A program made the translations under genes and the position numbers. This document shows positions 45,006 through 54,176 of a DNA stretch of 64,000 nt, in pieces. The notes beneath the pieces are model-generated. The model was not told the origin of the DNA. It did no database searches and was given only the letters and a program-made list of their open reading frames with translations. The DNA comes from Sphingopyxis granuli NBRC 100800 (GTDB lineage Bacteria > Pseudomonadota > Alphaproteobacteria > Sphingomonadales > Sphingomonadaceae), in assembly GCF_001591045.1 (NCBI RefSeq), contig NZ_BCUA01000007.1:1-64000 (forward strand). The letters run 5' to 3'. Every line of letters starts with the position of its first letter. Position 1 is the stretch's first letter.

Positions 45006-45764
45006 CTACTCGAACCGGCCGCCGCGCCCGGCACCATCGGCGAAGCGGCCGGCGCCGGCCTTCGCCTCGGCGCGCAGCGGCTTTTCGCCCTCGCGTCCCT
45101 CGAACCGCAGCGCCTCGGCCAGGTCGAAGTCCCATTGGCGATAGGCCGACGCCCGGTCGGTGCGCATGCACAGCGCCGGAAAGCGCGCGATCTCCGCCGC
45201 CAGCGCCTGCGCGGCCGACAGCGCGGCACCGTCCGGCACGACGCGGCTGGCCAGTCCCATCGCCAATGCCTCGTCCGCCGCGACCGACCGCCCGGTCAGG
45301 ATCATGTCGAGCGCCCGCCCCTGACCGACGACGCGCGGCAGGCGCACCGTGCCGCCGTCGATCAGCGGCACGCCCCAGCGGCGGCAGAAGACGCCGAAGG
45401 TCGCGCTTTCGGCGGCGACGCGCAGATCGCACCACAGCGCGAGTTCGAGCCCGCCCGCGACCGCATAGCCCTCGACCGCGGCAATCACCGGCTTCGACAG
45501 CAGCATCCGCGTCGGCCCCATCGGCCCGTCGCCCTCGGGCTCGTAGCGGCGTTCGCCCTGCCCCACCGCCTTCAGGTCGAAACCGGCGCAGAAATGGCCG
45601 CCCGCCCCGGTCAGCACCGCGACCGCGCTGCCGTCGTCGGCCTCGAAATCGGCGAATGCGGCGCGCAACGCGTCGGCGGTCGCCGGGTCGACCGCGTTGC
45701 GGCACGCGGGCCGGTCGATGGTGACGGTGCGCACCGCGCCGTCGTTCGTGACGCGGACCGTCAT
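45006..45764 (-). CDS. Crotonase-family protein, one catalytic Glu missing
   Basis: The 252-residue product has the crotonase oxyanion motif GGHFCAGFDL and the first catalytic-Glu region GGLELALWCD. At the place of the second hydratase glutamate (PE in classical enzymes) it reads FCRRWG by my alignment. It may therefore be an isomerase, hydrolase or other crotonase rather than a hydratase. Its ATG overlaps the AidB-like stop (ATGA), and it ends the operon CaiB-crotonase-AidB-crotonase. Confidence 0.82.
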   Translation of the reverse strand: MTVRVTNDGAVRTVTIDRPACRNAVDPATADALRAAFADFEADDGSAVAVLTGAGGHFCAGFDLKAVGQGERRYEPEGDGPMGPTRMLLSKPVIAAVEGYAVAGGLELALWCDLRVAAESATFGVFCRRWGVPLIDGGTVRLPRVVGQGRALDMILTGRSVAADEALAMGLASRVVPDGAALSAAQALAAEIARFPALCMRTDRASAYRQWDFDLAEALRFEGREGEKPLRAEAKAGAGRFADGAGRGGRFE

Positions 45765-47383
45765 GCCGCGGGCATCGCGCGGTCGACGATCATACGCGTG
45801 TCGATCGCGGCATCGAAGGCGCCATAGGCGCTGCCACGCGGGATCAGCCGCAGGCGGCAGAAAGCCTCCGCGAGCGGGTTGCCCTGGCCGATCAGCACCG
45901 CCGCCTGCGCCGCGAGCGCGAGCCGCTCGATCAGCAGCCGCGCGGTGCCTTCGTGCGCGGCGCGCAGGTCGATCGCGTCGATCCAGCGATCATAGGCGCC
46001 GTCGTGCCCGCGCTGCGCCGCCAGAAAGGCGTGCAATGCCTCGACCCCGTCGGGTTCGCGCGCGATGGCGCGCAGCAGGTCGAGCGCGATGACGTTGCCC
46101 GACCCTTCCCAGATCGCGTTGAGCGGCGACTGGCGGAACAGGCGCGGCATCGGCCCCGCCTCGATATAGCCGGCACCGCCATGCGCCTCCATCGCTTCAT
46201 AGACGAGGCCGGGCGCGCGCTTGCACACCCAATATTTGGCGACGGGGGTCAGCAGCCGCGCGAGGGGATCGTCCGCATCGAACGCCTGCGCCAGCCGGAA
46301 GCCGAGCGCCGTCGCCGCCTCGCTTTCGACCGCAAGGTCGGCGAGCACCGCCGCCATCGCCGGCTGGTCGATCAGGCGGCGCTGGAAGGCTGAGCGGTTC
46401 GCGGTGTGCCACAACGCCTGCGCGAGCGCGCCGCGCATCTGCTGCGCCGATCCGACGACGCAGTCGAGCCGCGTGTGCTGGACCATCTGGATGATCGTCG
46501 CCACCCCGCGCCCTTCGGGCCCCAGCCGCTGCGCCAGCGCGCCATGATATTCGATTTCGGACGAGGCGTTCGACCGGTCGCCCATCTTGTCCTTGAGCCG
46601 CATGACGCGAAAGCCCGCGTTGCGCGTCCCGTCGGGCAGCCACCGCGGCACGAGGAAGCAGGTCAGCCCGCCCCCCGCATAGGCGAGCGTCAGGAAGGCG
46701 TCGCACATCGGCGCCGAACAGAACCATTTGTGCCCCGTGAGGCTGTACCAGCCCTCCTCGCCCGTCGGCTCGGCGCGCGTCGTGTTGGCGCGCACGTCGC
46801 TGCCGCCCTGCTTCTCGGTCATCGTCATGCCGATCGTCACCCCCGCCTTTTCGGCGGCGGGGCGGACCGCCGGGTCATAGCGGCCGGCGGCGATGCGCGG
46901 CACCCACATATCGGCGACCGCCGGCTCGGCACGCAGCGCAGGCACTGCGGCATAGGTCATCGTCATCGGACAGCTCGTCCCCGAATCGGCCTGCCCGGTC
47001 AGGAAGAGGATCGCCGAATGCAGCGCATGTCCGTGCGCGCTGCCGTCCCACGCGGCCGACGCGAAGCCGCTGTCGAGCCCCAGCCGCATCAGTTCGTGAT
47101 AGGCGGGATGGAAACGCACTTCATCGACGCGGTGACCGTAGCGGTCGAACGTTTCGAGCACCGGCACCTGCCGGTTCGCCTCGACGCCCCATTCGATCAC
47201 CTTGGCCGAGCCGCAGCGCTGCCCCAGCGCCGCCAGCCGTTCGGCATGGCCCGCCGCCCCCGCCTGCGTCACCGCATCGACCAGCGCGCGGTCGCCGGTG
47301 AACAGGTTCGTGTTTTCGAGCGGCGGCGGCTGGTTGAACACCTCATGCGTGTCGAGCCGGTCGATCGGGCGGATGGCGGTCAT
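45761..47383 (-). CDS. aidB: AidB-like acyl-CoA dehydrogenase
   Basis: The 540-residue flavoprotein matches AidB of Escherichia coli in length and landmarks: N-terminal TNLFTGDRALVDAV, CPMTMTYAAVPAL, MTEKQGGSDVRAN, TGHKWFCSAPMCDAF and YEAMEAHGGAGYIE. AidB is linked to protection from alkylating agents and has weak isovaleryl-CoA dehydrogenase activity. Here it lies between two crotonases and downstream of a CaiB transferase, so a catabolic role is as likely. ATG 47383 has GAGGAG upstream. No Ada-type regulator is near. Confidence 0.88.
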   Translation of the reverse strand: MTAIRPIDRLDTHEVFNQPPPLENTNLFTGDRALVDAVTQAGAAGHAERLAALGQRCGSAKVIEWGVEANRQVPVLETFDRYGHRVDEVRFHPAYHELMRLGLDSGFASAAWDGSAHGHALHSAILFLTGQADSGTSCPMTMTYAAVPALRAEPAVADMWVPRIAAGRYDPAVRPAAEKAGVTIGMTMTEKQGGSDVRANTTRAEPTGEEGWYSLTGHKWFCSAPMCDAFLTLAYAGGGLTCFLVPRWLPDGTRNAGFRVMRLKDKMGDRSNASSEIEYHGALAQRLGPEGRGVATIIQMVQHTRLDCVVGSAQQMRGALAQALWHTANRSAFQRRLIDQPAMAAVLADLAVESEAATALGFRLAQAFDADDPLARLLTPVAKYWVCKRAPGLVYEAMEAHGGAGYIEAGPMPRLFRQSPLNAIWEGSGNVIALDLLRAIAREPDGVEALHAFLAAQRGHDGAYDRWIDAIDLRAAHEGTARLLIERLALAAQAAVLIGQGNPLAEAFCRLRLIPRGSAYGAFDAAIDTRMIVDRAMPAA

Positions 47384-47394
47384 CGTCTGTCTCC

Positions 47395-48261
47395 TCAATC
47401 TTCGGCCGGCAGGCGCTTCGACACCTGGCTCGCGATCGGATCGCCGCTGTCGCGCTCGGCCACCGCCTGCTTGAAGCCGACCTCCTGCGCGCGCTCGCGG
47501 AACCATATACCCTCTGGCGAATGGCGCGAAACGCCGTCGAACAGCGTCGCGAACATCTGCGTGTTATTGAGGCCCATATTGTCATAGGCCTGATTGACGA
47601 CGGTCTTCGTCATCATCAACTGGTTGCGGGGCACGCCGCGCAGCCGCCCCGCCAGCCGCTCGACCGCATCGTCGAGTTCCGCCTCGGGCACCGCCTCCAG
47701 CGCCAGGCCGATGCGCGCCGCCTCGCGTCCGTCGATCAGGTCGCCGGTCATCATCATCCGCTTCGCCATCTGCGGCCCCAGCCGATAGACCCACATCGCC
47801 GGCGTCGGCACGCCCCAGACGCGCGCGGGCGGATAGCCGATGCGTGCATCCTCCGCCATGATCAGGAAGTCGCAGCACAGCGCGATGTCCGATCCGCCCG
47901 CGACCGCAGCGCCGTGGACGCGCGCGATCGTCGGCTTGGTCGCGCGCCACAGCGCCATGAAATCCTGCGTGTTGCGCCACATCATCTGGAAATCGAGCGT
48001 CGGGTCCCACGGCATGTCCTGCGACCCGCTGATCTCTCCCTTGCGCTCGGCATAATGCTTGAGGTCATAGCCGCCGCAAAAGCCCGGCCCCGCGCCGCGC
48101 ACGACGATGACATGAACGTCGGGGTCGGCCTCCGCCTTCTCGACCGCGGCGCGGATCTCGCGCGGCATGCCGTGCGCGATCGCGTTGAAATATTCGGGCC
48201 GGTCGAGCGTGATCGTCGCGACCCGGTTGTCGGTCGTATAGGACAGGGTTTCGAAACGCAT
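47395..48261 (-). CDS. Crotonase-family protein, atypical active site
   Basis: The 288-residue product has the crotonase fold with GAGPGFCGGYDLKHYAE and GGSDIALCCD. By eye, both hydratase glutamates are replaced: Asp in GGSDIA and PPAR where PE is usual. A long insertion around residues 75-95 (WDPTLDFQMMW) is unusual. It is unlikely to be a simple enoyl-CoA hydratase. ATG 48261 has GAGGAG nine bases upstream. A TTG at 48267 is ignored. It lies three bases before the CaiB stop region. Confidence 0.82.
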   Translation of the reverse strand: MRFETLSYTTDNRVATITLDRPEYFNAIAHGMPREIRAAVEKAEADPDVHVIVVRGAGPGFCGGYDLKHYAERKGEISGSQDMPWDPTLDFQMMWRNTQDFMALWRATKPTIARVHGAAVAGGSDIALCCDFLIMAEDARIGYPPARVWGVPTPAMWVYRLGPQMAKRMMMTGDLIDGREAARIGLALEAVPEAELDDAVERLAGRLRGVPRNQLMMTKTVVNQAYDNMGLNNTQMFATLFDGVSRHSPEGIWFRERAQEVGFKQAVAERDSGDPIASQVSKRLPAED

Positions 48262-48263
48262 GG

Positions 48264-49448
48264 TCAAATCTCCTCGGGGAGGTGGACCGCGCCCATGGCG
48301 AGCGCGGCGGCGATTTCAGCGGCGTCGAGGCCGGCGGCGGCGAGGATGGCGCGGCCATGTTCGCCGACCCGCGGCGCATGGGCATCGGTCGCCGCCCGCG
48401 CGCCGTCGAAGCGTGCGACCGCGCGGGCGCGGCGCACCGGTCCCGCCTGCGGATGGTCGGTCAGCGCGACGAAATCGTCGTGGGCGAGCTGCGCATGCCC
48501 CGGCAGCGCCGCCGAGCGGTTGGCGACGCCGCACGGCACCCCCGCCTCGGCCAACCGCTCGACCGCCTCGGCCGTCGTCATCGCCGCGACGCGCGGGGCC
48601 GAAAAGGCGCGCAGATCGTCCCAGTTGAGGAAACGCGTCGCCATGTCGGCATAGCGCGGATCGGACAGCAGCTCGGGTGCGCCGATCGCCCGCGCCCAGC
48701 CTTCGAACTCCGATTGCGACAGCATGACGACGACGATCCATCCGTCCGCCGTCGCCCAGGGACGATAGACCGCGGCGATGTTCGGCATCCGCGACGGCGC
48801 GTCGGGAAAGACTTCGGCCCCGTGCAGGTCGATCCAGCCATAAGCGACCGCCGCTTCGAGCATCGAGATATCGACCACCGTCCCCTCGCCGCTGCGCCCG
48901 CGCGCGACGAGCGCCGCGGTCGCAGCTTGCGCGGCATAGAGACCCGCCGTCTTGTCGCAGATCCACTGCGGCGCCAGCGTCGGCTCGCCGCTGTCGTCCC
49001 AGCTCACCATCCCCGATTCGGCCTGGATGATCGGGTCATAGGCGCGGGTGCCGCACATCGGCCCATCTTGCCCGAAACCGCTGATCCGCGCGATCACCAG
49101 ATCGGGGCGGAGCGCGTGCAGTGCCGCGATGCCCAGCCCCAGCCGTTCCATCACCCCCGGCCGGAAATTGTGTATCAGCAGGTCGGCATGCGGAACGAGG
49201 CGGCAGAGCAGAGCGCGGCCCTCGGTGCGGGCAAGGTCGAGCGCGATCGATTGTTTTCCTGCGTTGAGCGCGACGTGCGCCGAACTGAACCCCGGCGCCG
49301 CGATCGCGCCCAGCAGGCGCGCCCGGTCGCCCTCGGGCGGTTCGATCTTCCACACGCGCGCACCCTGCTGCGCCATGATCTGCGTCGCGAGCGGTCCCGC
49401 GACAACGCTGGTCAGATCGATTACCGTGATGCCTTCGAGGGGCAGCAT
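48264..49448 (-). CDS. CaiB/BaiF family CoA-transferase
   Basis: The 394-residue family III CoA-transferase begins LPLEGITVIDLTSVVAGP and has ARVWKIEPPEGDRAR, NAGKQSIALDL, LLIHNFRPGVMERLGLG and ISGFGQDGP, followed by the catalytic Asp region DPIIQAESGMVSWD. It starts the acyl-CoA operon and is divergent from a PaaX-like regulator. The ATG at 49448 follows GGAGAGGAAG. An ATG at 49463 would add five residues. The acid substrate is unknown. Confidence 0.9.
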   Translation of the reverse strand: MLPLEGITVIDLTSVVAGPLATQIMAQQGARVWKIEPPEGDRARLLGAIAAPGFSSAHVALNAGKQSIALDLARTEGRALLCRLVPHADLLIHNFRPGVMERLGLGIAALHALRPDLVIARISGFGQDGPMCGTRAYDPIIQAESGMVSWDDSGEPTLAPQWICDKTAGLYAAQAATAALVARGRSGEGTVVDISMLEAAVAYGWIDLHGAEVFPDAPSRMPNIAAVYRPWATADGWIVVVMLSQSEFEGWARAIGAPELLSDPRYADMATRFLNWDDLRAFSAPRVAAMTTAEAVERLAEAGVPCGVANRSAALPGHAQLAHDDFVALTDHPQAGPVRRARAVARFDGARAATDAHAPRVGEHGRAILAAAGLDAAEIAAALAMGAVHLPEEI

Positions 49449-49466
49449 CTTCCTCTCCTCCATTAT

Positions 49467-49480
49467 TTATTGCACAATAA
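49467..49480. promoter_or_regulatory. Palindromic operator candidate between CaiB and PaaX genes
   Basis: TTATTGCACAATAA is an inverted repeat with 6-base arms around CA. It lies 19 bases before the CaiB ATG and 8 bases before the regulator ATG, so a bound protein would block both. It is distinctly AT-rich in this GC-rich setting. Confidence 0.6.
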
Positions 49481-49487
49481 GTCGGAT

Positions 49488-50303
49488 ATGGACGCAGAAC
49501 GCAACATAATAATCGCTGGCGGCGGCACGATGAGCGCACGGATGCTGATCCTCGACCTGCTCGACACCGGCGAGCCGCCGGCCTTCTCGGTCGGCGAACT
49601 GGTGCGGGCGGGTGCCGCCTTCGGCATCGAGGCCCCGGGAATCCGCACCGCGCTGACGCGCCTCAAGACCGAGGACCGGGTGCGCGCGATCGCGCGGGGC
49701 CGTTACACGATCGGTTCGGGCGGCGCACCGCTCCAGCAGCTCATCCTGGGCTGGCGGACGCGGCTCGACCTGCGGCGGGCGTGGGGCGGCGGCTGGCTGC
49801 TGGCGATCGCGGGGCCGCTGGAACGCGCCGACCGGACGGCGTGGCGCCGCACGCTGCGCGCGCTGGACCTCGAAGGCTTTGCCGAGGCCGAAACGAACGT
49901 CTGGGCGCGCCCCGACAATCTGGAAGGCGGCGCCGAGGGGGCGCGGCAAAGGCTGGCGACGCTCGACGCGGCCGCATCGCTGTGCGTCGTCGAGGCGGCG
50001 GGGCTCGACGCGGGGCGCGCGGAACGCTTCCCGACGCTGTGGCCCGCCGACGCCCGGCGCGCGGCCTATCTGGAACTGGCCGGGGCGCTCGACCGCAGCG
50101 GCGCGCGCATCGACGCCATGCCGCTACACGCCGCGGCGGCGGAGACGCTGCTGCTCGGACGGCAGGCGATCCGCGCCATCATGCGCGATCCGCTGCTTCC
50201 CGACGCGTTCGGCCCGGCCGACGGCCTGTCGCGCCTGATCGAGGCGATGAACCGCTACGACCGCGTCGGCAAGGCGATCTGGCAAGCCTATTTGCGAGGA
50301 TAA
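49488..50303 (+). CDS. PaaX-like transcriptional regulator
   Basis: The 271-residue product has an N-terminal winged helix (about residues 15-75; ARMLILDLLDTGEPP, GIRTALTRLKTEDRV) and the PaaX-type central and C-terminal regions. PaaX proteins repress catabolic operons and respond to CoA thioesters such as phenylacetyl-CoA. Here the likely target is the divergent CaiB-crotonase-AidB operon. The start at ATG 49488 lies just after the palindrome and has no strong ribosome site. The downstream ATG at 49530 is an alternative. Confidence 0.8.
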   Translation: MDAERNIIIAGGGTMSARMLILDLLDTGEPPAFSVGELVRAGAAFGIEAPGIRTALTRLKTEDRVRAIARGRYTIGSGGAPLQQLILGWRTRLDLRRAWGGGWLLAIAGPLERADRTAWRRTLRALDLEGFAEAETNVWARPDNLEGGAEGARQRLATLDAAASLCVVEAAGLDAGRAERFPTLWPADARRAAYLELAGALDRSGARIDAMPLHAAAAETLLLGRQAIRAIMRDPLLPDAFGPADGLSRLIEAMNRYDRVGKAIWQAYLRG

Positions 50304-50304
50304 A

Positions 50305-50325
50305 GCGCGGCGCCTTTAGCCGCGC
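50305..50325 (+). terminator. Terminator after PaaX-like gene
   Basis: GCGCGGC (50305-50311) and GCCGCGC (50319-50325) enclose GCCTTTA and are followed by CTTTAT. It begins two bases after the stop codon. The T-run is short, so the strength is moderate. Confidence 0.6.
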
Positions 50326-50407
50326 CTTTATCTGCATCGTCTCAAATCCGTTGGGACGGTAATTTGGATACTAATGCATGATTGTCTTGGCTCGCAAAGC
50401 CGCGTGC

Positions 50408-50486
50408 TCCCGCGAATGCGGAAGTCCAGAGCTTCGAAGAGCCAAGGGCGGCGCCACATCGCTCTGGGTCCCCGCCTGCGCGGGGA
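50408..50486. repeat. Imperfect REP-like inverted repeat
   Basis: CCAGAGC (50426-50432) and GCTCTGG (50461-50467) pair, flanked by further GC-rich complementary segments including GTCCCCGCCTGCGCGGGGAC at 50468-50487. This is the sphingomonad hairpin-repeat style. It fills the space between the PaaX-like gene and the convergent aldolase. Confidence 0.5.
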
Positions 50487-50532
50487 CACGACATGGTTCA
50501 TCCAAACATGATCACGCTCCAAACTCGACACA

Positions 50533-51570
50533 TCAGCCCGCGACCTCGCGGCGGCGCACCATGTCGAGCGCGACGTCGACGATCATGTCCTCCTGACCGC
50601 CGACCATCTTGCGGCGGCCGAGTTCGACGAGGATCGCGCGCGTGTCGAGTCCGTGGTCGGCGGCGGCCTTTTCGGCGTGACGCAGGAAGGAGGAATAGAC
50701 CCCGGCATAGCCGAGGGTCAGCGTCTCGCGATCGACGCGCACCGGGCGGTCCTGCAACGGGCGCACCAGTTCCTCAGCGGCGTCCATCAGCGCGAACAGG
50801 TCGCAGCCATGGTTCCAGCCATAGACGTCGGCGGCGGCGATGAAGACCTCCAGCGGCGCATTGCCCGCCCCCGCGCCCATGCCGGCAAGGCTGGCGTCGA
50901 CGCGGATCGCACCGTTCTGCACCGCGACGATGCTGTTCGCGACGCCGAGGCTGAGATTGTGGTGCGCGTGGACGCCGCGCTGCGTCTCGGGCTTCAGCAC
51001 GCGGTCATAGGCGGCGAGCCGCGCCGCATAGCCGTCCATCGTCAGCGCACCGCCCGAATCGGTGACATAGACGCAATGCGCGCCATAGCTTTCCATCAGC
51101 TTCGCCTGGCCCGCCAGCGCTTCGGGCTCGGACATATGGCTCATCATCAGAAAGCCCGCGACGTCCATACCGATGCCGCGCGCGAACCCGATATGCTGCT
51201 TTGCGACGTCGGCCTCGGTGCAATGCGTCGCGATGCGGACCGATCGCACGCCCATTTCATAGGCGTGCTTCAGATCGTGGATCGTCCCGATGCCGGGGAG
51301 AAGCAAGGTCGTGAGCACGCTATGCTCCAGCACCTCGGCCACTGCGCCGATCCAGTCCCAGTCGGTATGCGCGCCGAAGCCATAGTTGAAGCTCGATCCT
51401 TGCAGGCCATCGCCGTGCGACACCTCGATCGCGTCGACCTTCGCAGCGTCGAGCGCCCGCGCGATCGCGCGCACATGGTCGAGGCCGTACTGGTGGCGGA
51501 TCGCATGCATCCCGTCGCGCAGCGTCACGTCCTGGATATAGAGCTTTGTGGTGATGGGGTCGAAGCTCAT
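50533..51570 (-). CDS. mhpE: 4-hydroxy-2-oxovalerate aldolase
   Basis: The 345-residue aldolase cleaves 4-hydroxy-2-oxoacids to pyruvate and an aldehyde, and channels the aldehyde to its partner dehydrogenase. It has the N-terminal [27 protein letters not shown], the metal-binding His pair in [11 protein letters not shown], and [14 protein letters not shown]. The ATG at 51570 overlaps the dehydrogenase stop (ATGA). It ends the hydratase-dehydrogenase-aldolase operon. The MhpE/DmpG/BphI subfamily cannot be separated by eye. Confidence 0.95.
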   Translation of the reverse strand: MSFDPITTKLYIQDVTLRDGMHAIRHQYGLDHVRAIARALDAAKVDAIEVSHGDGLQGSSFNYGFGAHTDWDWIGAVAEVLEHSVLTTLLLPGIGTIHDLKHAYEMGVRSVRIATHCTEADVAKQHIGFARGIGMDVAGFLMMSHMSEPEALAGQAKLMESYGAHCVYVTDSGGALTMDGYAARLAAYDRVLKPETQRGVHAHHNLSLGVANSIVAVQNGAIRVDASLAGMGAGAGNAPLEVFIAAADVYGWNHGCDLFALMDAAEELVRPLQDRPVRVDRETLTLGYAGVYSSFLRHAEKAAADHGLDTRAILVELGRRKMVGGQEDMIVDVALDMVRRREVAG

Positions 51571-52499
51571 GCCGCCATCCTTTCGGCGATCTTCTCGGCG
51601 GTCTTCAGCGCCGCCGAGGTCATGATGTCGAGATTGCCCGCGTAAGCCGGCAGATAATGCGCCGCCCCCTCGACCTCCAGAAAGACGCTGACCTTCAAGC
51701 CCGTGAAGCTGCCGCCCATTTCCGGAATGGTCAGCGGCGCGTTGCCGCCGATGCTTTCGAACTGCACCGCCTGCTTCAGCCGGTATCCGGGGACATAGCT
51801 CTGCACCTCGGCCACCATGGCCTCGACCGACCGGCGGATCGCGTCGCGGTCGCCGTCGTCGCACAGGCAATAGACGGTGTCACGCATGATCAGCGGCGGT
51901 TCGGCGGGGTTGAGGACGATGATCGCCTTGCCGCGCGCCGCACCGCCGACCTCGACGATCGCCTGGCTCGTCGTCTCGGTGAACTCGTCGATATTGGCGC
52001 GGGTGCCGGGGCCGGCGCTCTTCGACGCGATGGACGCCACGATTTCTCCATAATGCACCTTCGCCACCCGATTCACCGCCGCGACGATCGGGATCGTCGC
52101 CTGCCCACCGCACGTCACCATGTTGACGTTCGGCGCATCCAGATGCGCATCGCCGTTCACCGGCGGGATCGTGTACGGCCCGACCGCCGCCGGCGTCAGG
52201 TCGATCACCCGCTTGCCGTGGGCGACCAGCACCTCGCTATGCCGCTGGTGCGCACCTGCGGAGGTCGCATCGAAGACGATGCCGATGTCGGCAAAGCCCG
52301 GCATCGCGACGAGCCCGTCGAGTCCCTCGGCAGTAATCGGCACGCCGAGCCGCTCGGCGCGTTTCAGGCCGTCGGATTCGGGATCGATGCCGACGAACGC
52401 CCCCATTTCCAGTCCCTTCGACAGGCGCATGATCTTGATCATCAGGTCGGTGCCGATATTGCCCGACCCGATGATCGCCACTTTGGTTTTCGCCATCAT
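51567..52499 (-). CDS. mhpF: Acylating acetaldehyde dehydrogenase
   Basis: The 310-residue NAD-dependent enzyme converts acetaldehyde (or a longer aldehyde) and CoA to the acyl-CoA in complex with the aldolase. It has the nucleotide motif [22 protein letters not shown], and the catalytic Cys in [10 protein letters not shown]. The C-terminal region has FESIGGN and [10 protein letters not shown]. Two ATG codons occur in tandem at 52499. It starts one base after the hydratase stop. Confidence 0.95.
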   Translation of the reverse strand: MMAKTKVAIIGSGNIGTDLMIKIMRLSKGLEMGAFVGIDPESDGLKRAERLGVPITAEGLDGLVAMPGFADIGIVFDATSAGAHQRHSEVLVAHGKRVIDLTPAAVGPYTIPPVNGDAHLDAPNVNMVTCGGQATIPIVAAVNRVAKVHYGEIVASIASKSAGPGTRANIDEFTETTSQAIVEVGGAARGKAIIVLNPAEPPLIMRDTVYCLCDDGDRDAIRRSVEAMVAEVQSYVPGYRLKQAVQFESIGGNAPLTIPEMGGSFTGLKVSVFLEVEGAAHYLPAYAGNLDIMTSAALKTAEKIAERMAA

Positions 52500-52500
52500 C

Positions 52501-53280
52501 TCAGTTCCCGTAGGTGAAGCGGCATTCGCCGATGCCCGCGACGCGCGCGATCACCGCGTCGCCGGGCGTCAGCGCGACCATCGGCCCCAGCGCGCCGGCG
52601 AGCAGGATGTCGCCCGCCTTCAGCGGCTCGCCGCGCGCCGCCAGCGTCCGCGCCAGCCATGCGGCGGCGTTGAGCGGATTGCCGAGCGCCGCGGCGCCGA
52701 CCCCGGTCGAGGCGACCGCGCCATTGACGGTCATTTCCATCGCCGCGCCTTCGAGGTCGAGCCCGGCGAGCGGCCGCCCAGCGTCGGCGAGCAGGAAGAA
52801 GGCCGACGATCCATTGTCGGCGACCGTGTCGGCAAAGCTGATCTTCCAGTCGGCGATGCGGCTGTCGACGATCTCGATCGCCGCATGGACGCGTGCGACT
52901 GCCGCCGCCGCCTGTTCCGCCGTCGTCGCCGGGTCGGGCAGGTCGGCGCCGAGGATGAAGGCGATCTCCGCCTCCGCCTTCGGCTGGATCGCCCGCGCCG
53001 GGTCGAGTCGGCCGCCGTCGGCGATGCGCATGTCGTCGAACAGCACCCCGAAATCGGGCTGGTCGACGCCGAGTTGCTGCTGCACCGCCTTCGCCGTCAA
53101 TCCCGCCTTGCGCCCGACGATGCGCCGCCCCTGCGTTTCCCAGAAGCGCGTGTTGATCGTCTGCACCGCATAGGCGCCGTCGGCATCGGTCGGGTCCAGC
53201 CCGTCGCGAAGCGGGGGCACGGTTCCGCCCGTATAGGCGTCGCGCAGCCGCCGCGCGAGGTCTTCGAATGTCGCTGTCAT
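52501..53280 (-). CDS. mhpD: 2-oxopent-4-enoate hydratase
   Basis: The 259-residue enzyme adds water to 2-hydroxypenta-2,4-dienoate, giving 4-hydroxy-2-oxovalerate for the aldolase. It has [20 protein letters not shown], the acidic metal-binding region [22 protein letters not shown], and ADNGSSAFF. It is the first gene of the operon and faces the IclR regulator across 101 bases. No ring-cleavage dioxygenase is in the window, so the upper pathway must lie elsewhere. Confidence 0.94.
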   Translation of the reverse strand: MTATFEDLARRLRDAYTGGTVPPLRDGLDPTDADGAYAVQTINTRFWETQGRRIVGRKAGLTAKAVQQQLGVDQPDFGVLFDDMRIADGGRLDPARAIQPKAEAEIAFILGADLPDPATTAEQAAAAVARVHAAIEIVDSRIADWKISFADTVADNGSSAFFLLADAGRPLAGLDLEGAAMEMTVNGAVASTGVGAAALGNPLNAAAWLARTLAARGEPLKAGDILLAGALGPMVALTPGDAVIARVAGIGECRFTYGN

Positions 53281-53381
53281 CTCGGTCTCCCTGCGCGCCT
53301 GCTATCAGGGATCGCGCCGGGCGCCACCGCGCGATTGCGATTATCTCTTAATATTCGAGAGCAAGCCTGCCAAAAGGTGAC

Positions 53382-54176
53382 ATGAATTCGCCCTCGCCCC
53401 CCGCTTACACATCGCAGACGCTGATCAAGGGACTGCGGCTGCTCGAAGCGCTGGTTCGCGACGGCGGGCGCTCGACCCTGTCGGCGGTGGCGGCGCGGCT
53501 GGCGCTGCCGCCGCAGACGGCGCACCGCCTTGCGCTGACGCTCGAGGCCGAAGGCTATCTGGTCCGCACCGCGAAGGGCGTCTATCGCGCAGCGCCGCGC
53601 CTCGCCGCCCTCGCGCAGCCCAGCGAGCCGCGCGCCGCGCTCGCCGCCGGCCTGCGCCGCCCGCTCGCGCGGCTGGCGGCGCAGTTCGGCGCCTATGCCC
53701 ATGCCGGCATCCTCGAGGATTCGATGGTCACCTACATCGTCAAGGAGCGCGGCGACGCCGCCGAGCTGTTCACCGCCGAACGGATGCAGCTCGAAGCCTA
53801 TTGCTCGGCGATCGGCAAGATATTGCTCGCCGCGCTGCCCGAGCCCGCGCTGGCCGCCTATCTCGCCGGCGGCCCGCTGATCGCGCTAACCCCAAACACG
53901 ATCACCGATGCGGCGGTGCTGCGAGACGAGCTGGCGACGATCCGCCGGACCGGCATCGCCTATGACCGCCATGAAATCCGCAACGACCTGTTCTGCATCG
54001 CGGTGCCGCTGCCGCCGGAGGACGGGCGCATCGAGGGCGCGATTTCGCTATCCTTCCTTGGGCGCACACCCGATCCGGCGGTGCGGCGCAAGACGATCGC
54101 GCGTCTGCGCGCGGTGGCCCGCCGCCTCGCCGGAGAGGCCGGTCAGGCGGGCGCCGCCAGTTCCGCCCGCACATAG
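53382..54176 (+). CDS. IclR-family transcriptional regulator
   Basis: The 264-residue product has an N-terminal winged helix (LIKGLRLLEALVRDGGRSTL, PPQTAHRLALTLEAEGYLVR) and a C-terminal GAF-like effector domain with EAYCSAIGKILLAALP and the final AISLSFLGRTP. It probably controls the divergent lower meta-cleavage operon. IclR proteins often respond to aromatic acids or their oxoacid products. The short intergenic region has AT-rich sequence around 53341-53360 but no clear operator. Its 3' end overlaps the convergent dehydrogenase gene by 34 bases. Confidence 0.9.
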   Translation: MNSPSPPAYTSQTLIKGLRLLEALVRDGGRSTLSAVAARLALPPQTAHRLALTLEAEGYLVRTAKGVYRAAPRLAALAQPSEPRAALAAGLRRPLARLAAQFGAYAHAGILEDSMVTYIVKERGDAAELFTAERMQLEAYCSAIGKILLAALPEPALAAYLAGGPLIALTPNTITDAAVLRDELATIRRTGIAYDRHEIRNDLFCIAVPLPPEDGRIEGAISLSFLGRTPDPAVRRKTIARLRAVARRLAGEAGQAGAASSART

